From Bacteroidota bacterium (GTDB lineage Bacteria; Bacteroidota; Ignavibacteria; Ch128b), in contig JAHJVF010000135.1 of NCBI GenBank assembly GCA_018828505.1, forward strand, positions 1 through 34,435: a stretch of DNA of 34,435 nucleotides, in the 5' to 3' direction. The translations under genes were made by a program, and so were the position numbers. Below the pieces are notes generated by a model. That model was not told the origin of the DNA. It searched no databases and worked only from the letters and a program-made list of their open reading frames with translations. Shown piece by piece: positions 29,966-34,435 of this stretch (positions are counted from its first letter, which is position 1; the number at the start of each line of letters is the position of its first letter).

Positions 29966-31504
29966 ATGAATAGAAAAATTTTCACCTTGATTTTTTTAGT
30001 AATTTCAGTTTTTCTCTCGTTTCAATTCTGCCAGGGTAAAGGAAAAAAAAGCGGGAACTCTGATATTGTGGCTAAGGTGGGAAACCAGGTAATTACCACC
30101 GGGGAATTTATCAGAAGAGCAGAGTATACAGTTAGACCTCTTTACTGCCAAGGAAGCAGTAATGTAGACAAGCAGATTATTCTTAACTCATTGATTGCTG
30201 AAAAGCTGCTGGCACAAGAAGCGGCTGAAGATTCAGACTTTTATTCTAATAAGAATATTATGTCTTATTTAGAAGGACGAAAAGAGCAGGCAATGCGGCA
30301 GGTTCATTATTACTACGAGGCATATAACAAGGTTAAGGTGAATCCGGATGTAGTAAAAAGAATTTTTCCGCTGGCAGGCAGAAAGTATAATGTTTCATAC
30401 TTTACTGTTGATAAGGAAAAGGAAGCTGCTTTTGTAAGAAAGAAGCTTTTTAAAGATAAGATGCCTTTTAACAAAATGTTCGCTTTGCTTTCACACACAA
30501 AAGGAGATTCACTGCCTTCAAGACAAGTTTCATGGGAGAAAGGGGAAGTGAAAGAAATTGAGCAGGCATTGTTTTCCTATCCTCTAAAAAAAGATGAGAT
30601 TGTAGGACCTGTAAGTATAAACGGCAAATTTATATTTATGAGAATTAACGGATGGATAGATTCGCCGCGGCGAACTGTTTCGGAAAATCAGGCTGATCAA
30701 AGATTAGACGATATAACTGATTGGCTTAAAGAAAATAAAGCATGGGAAAACTACAAGTTGTACGTTGCCGGATTAATGAAAGGGAAAAAAGTTGAGTTCG
30801 TTAGAGAAACTTTTGAGAACCTTGCTGTGCTTGCAGCTAAAGCGACAATTGTAAGTGATTCTATCCGGAAGGCGATATTAAAAAAAGAAATCTGGGATCC
30901 CAACAAAGAAATGAGAGGATTAACTGCAGATATGGTGGAAGATATTAGAACTATTGCAGACCATCCTTTGCTTAAGATTGATGGGAAGATTTGGACTATT
31001 AAAGACTTCCAGGCTGAGATTAAAAAGCATCCGTTGGTTTTCAGAAACAGATACTTGAGCAAGAAAAACTTTGTAGAAGAGTTTAGACTGGCAATAGTCG
31101 ATTTAATTAGTGACAAGTACATAACTCTTGATGCTTATAAAAAAGGTTATGATAAAGACAAGATGGTTACGGAAAACTACAACATGTGGAAAGAGAGCTT
31201 GCTTGCATTATATCAGAAGCATAAATTTCTAAATGAAAGAGGAGTAAAGGAACATGATCAAATGGAGATTATAAAAAAATATTTGGATCCTTATGTTGTG
31301 TCGCTATTTAAAAAGTACAGCGGTGAAATCCAGATAAATGTTCCTGCGTTCAACAAGATTGAGTTGACAAGAATAAGCATGGTATCGGTGCAGCCGGAAA
31401 TGGCATTCCCTTTATTAGTTCCTTCCTTTCCCACACTTACTACCAACAGCAGACTTGATTATGGAAAGAACCAAGACTATTTTTTCATCAAAATATTTCC
31501 GTAA
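29966..31504 (+). CDS. SurA/parvulin-like peptidyl-prolyl isomerase-related exported protein
   Basis: 512 aa; signal-like N-terminus; DIVAKVGNQVITTGEFIRRAEYTV...NSLIAEKLLAQEA, typical of SurA-N domains. Confidence 0.65.
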   Translation: MNRKIFTLIFLVISVFLSFQFCQGKGKKSGNSDIVAKVGNQVITTGEFIRRAEYTVRPLYCQGSSNVDKQIILNSLIAEKLLAQEAAEDSDFYSNKNIMSYLEGRKEQAMRQVHYYYEAYNKVKVNPDVVKRIFPLAGRKYNVSYFTVDKEKEAAFVRKKLFKDKMPFNKMFALLSHTKGDSLPSRQVSWEKGEVKEIEQALFSYPLKKDEIVGPVSINGKFIFMRINGWIDSPRRTVSENQADQRLDDITDWLKENKAWENYKLYVAGLMKGKKVEFVRETFENLAVLAAKATIVSDSIRKAILKKEIWDPNKEMRGLTADMVEDIRTIADHPLLKIDGKIWTIKDFQAEIKKHPLVFRNRYLSKKNFVEEFRLAIVDLISDKYITLDAYKKGYDKDKMVTENYNMWKESLLALYQKHKFLNERGVKEHDQMEIIKKYLDPYVVSLFKKYSGEIQINVPAFNKIELTRISMVSVQPEMAFPLLVPSFPTLTTNSRLDYGKNQDYFFIKIFP

Positions 31505-31582
31505 ACTATGTTTTTAGAGGTTCCCATAATATATTCTATGGATTTTAAGCAAAACCATCACTCATTTCTTACGGCAATATTG

Positions 31583-33433
31583 ATGAAAAGTAAAACTCTT
31601 TTGTTCATTTTGATCGCAGTTTCTTTCGCAGACTGCCAATCTCAAAATATTCAAATTAATATTGATGCGTCGGTAAAGTATCAGACAATTGATAATTTCG
31701 GAGCTTCCGATGCCTGGTGGGCTCAAAAGGTTGGCGGATGGTTTCTTCCGAATAAAGAGAAAGTTGCCGATTTGCTCTTCTCTGAAACAAAAGGAATTGG
31801 ATTGAGCGCCTGGAGGTTTAATGTCGGCGGCGGAATCAATACAACTACTATTACCGATCCATGGAGAACTGTTGCGACATTTGAAGTTGGAAAAGATCAA
31901 TACGATTGGACAAGACAGGCAAACGAACGATGGTTCCTTCAAGCTGCAAAAAAAAGAGGTGTCAAACAATTTATAGCATTTGTTAACAGTCCGCCAGGCA
32001 GAATGACTAAAAACGGATATACTAATTGTACCGACGGACTGGGAACAACTAATTTGAAATCCGGATATGAAAAAGAGTATGCAAAGTATCTAACAGATAT
32101 ACTTAAGCATTTTCAGGATTCTTTAGGGATAACATTCAATTATATAAGTCCGGTTAACGAGCCAGAATGGGAATGGAATGCAAAGTCGAATCAAGAGGGG
32201 AATAGAGCATCCAATGACGACATAAAACGAATAGTAAAGGCTCTCTATTCTGAACTGAAAAGTCAAGGCGTACCAACTGAAATAAACTTGATTGAATCGG
32301 GCGCATTGAAACATTGGTATTTATATCAAAATGACATATCCAGCAAGTACGGCGCACAGTACGGTAATTACTTGTATGATATCTTTGTGGATACAACAAT
32401 TAGCAATAAAGTTGCAAAGATATTGGGAGGACATTCATACGGATCGGATCTCATCTCAACCCAGCTTACTCAAGAAAGAGAACAACTGAAATCTCGTATT
32501 GATCCTTTCTTAAATAACGGACGGAAATATTGGGTTACAGAGTACTGCATTCTGCAAGGTCCTGATGGTGAAGGCGGAAACAGGAGAGACCTTAGTATCA
32601 ATACTGCCATAAATGTTGCTCGAATTATTCATTATGATTTGACTACCTTAAGTGCCAGCGCCTGGCAATGGTGGTTAGCCGTTTCACCATACGATTACAA
32701 AGATGGTTTACTTTATACCGATTACCACAATGCAGGTGATTATCAATCAATAATACCATCTAAGACGTTGTGGGCAGTCGGAAACTTTAGCAAATTCATT
32801 AGACCTGGATCTTTGCGAATTCAATATCAAGGAGCTGATGATAAATACGGGCTAATGGCATCGTCATATTTAGACGAAGCAAATAATAGACTTGTTATTG
32901 TCTTAATAAATGCCGGTACGGATAAAAAGGATGTGCAAATAAAGGTTTCGGGTTTGGATTCGGGTAAGGTGATTACTGCTTTTACACCTTTTGTTACAAG
33001 CGACGATCCCGGCGATAACTTAACGCAATACGCATCATTTGAAAAAGATTCGACTTATATTGTTAAGCCGAGGTCTGTTGTAACATTGATTGGCAATCTG
33101 GACGGGACAATACTTTCTTCTGTAAAAGATCAGCCCATGTTGCCGCTGCAGTTAAACTTATTTCCAAATTTTCCTAATCCGTTCAATTCATCTACTATAA
33201 TTGCATATTACATCCCCCGCAAAAGTTTTGTGACAATCAAAGTTTACGATGTGCTCGGAAATGAAATCGCCAATTTAGTTCAAGAGGAAAAAGAAATGGG
33301 CAAGTATCAAATCAGATTCAATGGATTTAATCTCCCGAGCGGCGTATATTTTTATCGACTTGTGGTGAGCGGGGCGAATCCATTAACTGCCGACGGTTTT
33401 ACTCAAACTAAAAAAATGCTTTTGATTCGCTAA
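31583..33433 (+). CDS. GH30-family glycosidase (possibly endo-beta-1,6-galactanase-like) with T9SS sorting tail
   Basis: QTIDNFGASDAWW; LSAWRFNVGGG; FVNSPPGRMTKNG; NYISPVNEPEWEWNAKSNQEG; ILGGHSYGSDL; YWVTEYCIL; tail NFPNPFNSSTIIAYYIPRKSFVTIKVYDVLGNE...KKMLLIR. Start at 31583 (MKSKTLLFILIAVSFADCQSQ) preferred over 31508. Confidence 0.82.
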   Translation: MKSKTLLFILIAVSFADCQSQNIQINIDASVKYQTIDNFGASDAWWAQKVGGWFLPNKEKVADLLFSETKGIGLSAWRFNVGGGINTTTITDPWRTVATFEVGKDQYDWTRQANERWFLQAAKKRGVKQFIAFVNSPPGRMTKNGYTNCTDGLGTTNLKSGYEKEYAKYLTDILKHFQDSLGITFNYISPVNEPEWEWNAKSNQEGNRASNDDIKRIVKALYSELKSQGVPTEINLIESGALKHWYLYQNDISSKYGAQYGNYLYDIFVDTTISNKVAKILGGHSYGSDLISTQLTQEREQLKSRIDPFLNNGRKYWVTEYCILQGPDGEGGNRRDLSINTAINVARIIHYDLTTLSASAWQWWLAVSPYDYKDGLLYTDYHNAGDYQSIIPSKTLWAVGNFSKFIRPGSLRIQYQGADDKYGLMASSYLDEANNRLVIVLINAGTDKKDVQIKVSGLDSGKVITAFTPFVTSDDPGDNLTQYASFEKDSTYIVKPRSVVTLIGNLDGTILSSVKDQPMLPLQLNLFPNFPNPFNSSTIIAYYIPRKSFVTIKVYDVLGNEIANLVQEEKEMGKYQIRFNGFNLPSGVYFYRLVVSGANPLTADGFTQTKKMLLIR

Positions 33434-33441
33434 GCTGATGA

Positions 33442-33524
33442 ATCCCATTGGATAATTTATTTTTATATTTCATGATATTTTTTATGCGAATGCACCACTT
33501 TGTGGAAAGTTTATCCAACGGGAT
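33442..33524. repeat. Imperfect inverted repeat atcccattggataa...ttatccaacgggat with internal hairpin
   Basis: 14-bp arms with one mismatch; internal ccactttgtgg; between the GH30 gene and galT. Confidence 0.6.
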
Positions 33525-33638
33525 GAACTCGATTAAAAATATTGAAAACGTATTCAAAATAAATTTTCTATTAAAATTTTTATTCTGTATTACGGTTAAG
33601 TCACCAGGGCAATCGGTATAAGTACAGAAAAATAAATA

Positions 33639-34435
33639 ATGATAAATTTACTTTCACATCCCCATCGTAGATACAACATTCTCACTGATGAGTGGATACT
33701 TGTATCGCCTCAGCGTGTAGATAGACCCTGGCAGGGAAAAGTTGAAGATTTCCTAAAAGAAAAAATTCCTCAGTACGATTCTAATTGTTACTTATGTCCA
33801 GGTAATGAACGTGCTAACAATAAAATTAATCCCAACTATAAAAGCACTTATGTATTTGATAATGATTTCAGTGCATTATCATTTGAAAAAGAAAATTGGA
33901 TTCCGTCTTTCGATGGAATGACAAACGAGGAACAACTCTTAATCTTACAGCCAGAACATGGCATTTGCCGTGTTGTTTGTTTTTCACCGCGACACGATTT
34001 AACACTCGCCCAAATGGAAATTGAAGACATAATGAAGGTTGTAGATGTTTGGATCGATGAGTATCAAACTTTGGGAAGCAAGGATAAAATTAATTATGTA
34101 CAGATTTTTGAGAACAAAGGTGAGTTGATGGGATGCAGCAATCCTCATCCGCATGGACAAATTTGGGCGCAGCAATCGATCCCTGCCGAATCGTCAAAAG
34201 AAACTAAACAAATGAAAAGACATTTGAGTGAAAAAGGAAGATGCCTGTTATGCGATTATCTCTCGGAAGAATTGAATTGTGGTGAAAGAATAGTCACTGG
34301 AAATTCTGACTTCATTGCTATCGTTCCATTTTGGGCAATATGGCCTTTTGAGATTTTGATTTTAAGTACTCGTCACATTATTAACATTAACCAATTCAAT
34401 GATTTAGAGAAGAAATCTTTTGCCGAAATCATCAA
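33639..34435 (+). CDS. galT: Galactose-1-phosphate uridylyltransferase, 3' end truncated by the window
   Basis: MINLLSHPHRRYNILTDEWILVSPQRVDRPWQGK...CYLCPGNERANNKINPNY..YVFDNDFSAL...FENKGELMGCSNPHPHGQIWAQ. Open to the window end, which explains its absence from the ORF track. Confidence 0.95.
   Translation, partial: MINLLSHPHRRYNILTDEWILVSPQRVDRPWQGKVEDFLKEKIPQYDSNCYLCPGNERANNKINPNYKSTYVFDNDFSALSFEKENWIPSFDGMTNEEQLLILQPEHGICRVVCFSPRHDLTLAQMEIEDIMKVVDVWIDEYQTLGSKDKINYVQIFENKGELMGCSNPHPHGQIWAQQSIPAESSKETKQMKRHLSEKGRCLLCDYLSEELNCGERIVTGNSDFIAIVPFWAIWPFEILILSTRHIININQFNDLEKKSFAEII

Overview
This 34.4-kb window is an AT-rich carbohydrate-metabolism locus. Gene content (type IX secretion sorting tails, PorV-like and TonB proteins) suggests the Bacteroidota/Ignavibacteria side of the FCB group. 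Intact genes: a DUF433/DUF5615-type toxin-antitoxin pair, a GH94 phosphorylase, a secreted GHL10-type hydrolase, an AlaX-like editing protein overlapping an NADPH:quinone reductase-type gene, an M3 peptidase, a GMC oxidoreductase and an aldose 1-epimerase. These are followed by a secreted protein with a duplicated domain, a GH2 beta-galactosidase, a TonB receptor / large secreted protein / PorV-like / PPIase-like cluster, a GH30 glycosidase and a 3'-truncated galT. Degenerate items: an ISL3-family transposase (1..1475, minus), a second DDE transposase (13073..14047, plus), a GIY-YIG fragment and a GH35 beta-galactosidase that has lost its catalytic domain. The most unusual signal is a family of ~36-bp G+C-rich palindromic repeats (CCTGCCCGCC-N14-GAGGCAGGCGGG). 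They sit in coding sequence and translate to related 12-aa peptides: SAHHVQLHEAGG in the intact epimerase, PARPVEMREAGG and a diverged PTRHDIAILWQG in the ISL3 remnant. This resembles the Rickettsia palindromic element (RPE) phenomenon. Shorter palindromes pepper the same transposase remnants, and there is a 205-bp hairpin-ended insertion in the ISL3 gene with ACTTAA at both ends. Two intergenic elements with terminal inverted repeats share a TACTCA(A)GTTGA core. All family assignments are by eye; no searches were run.
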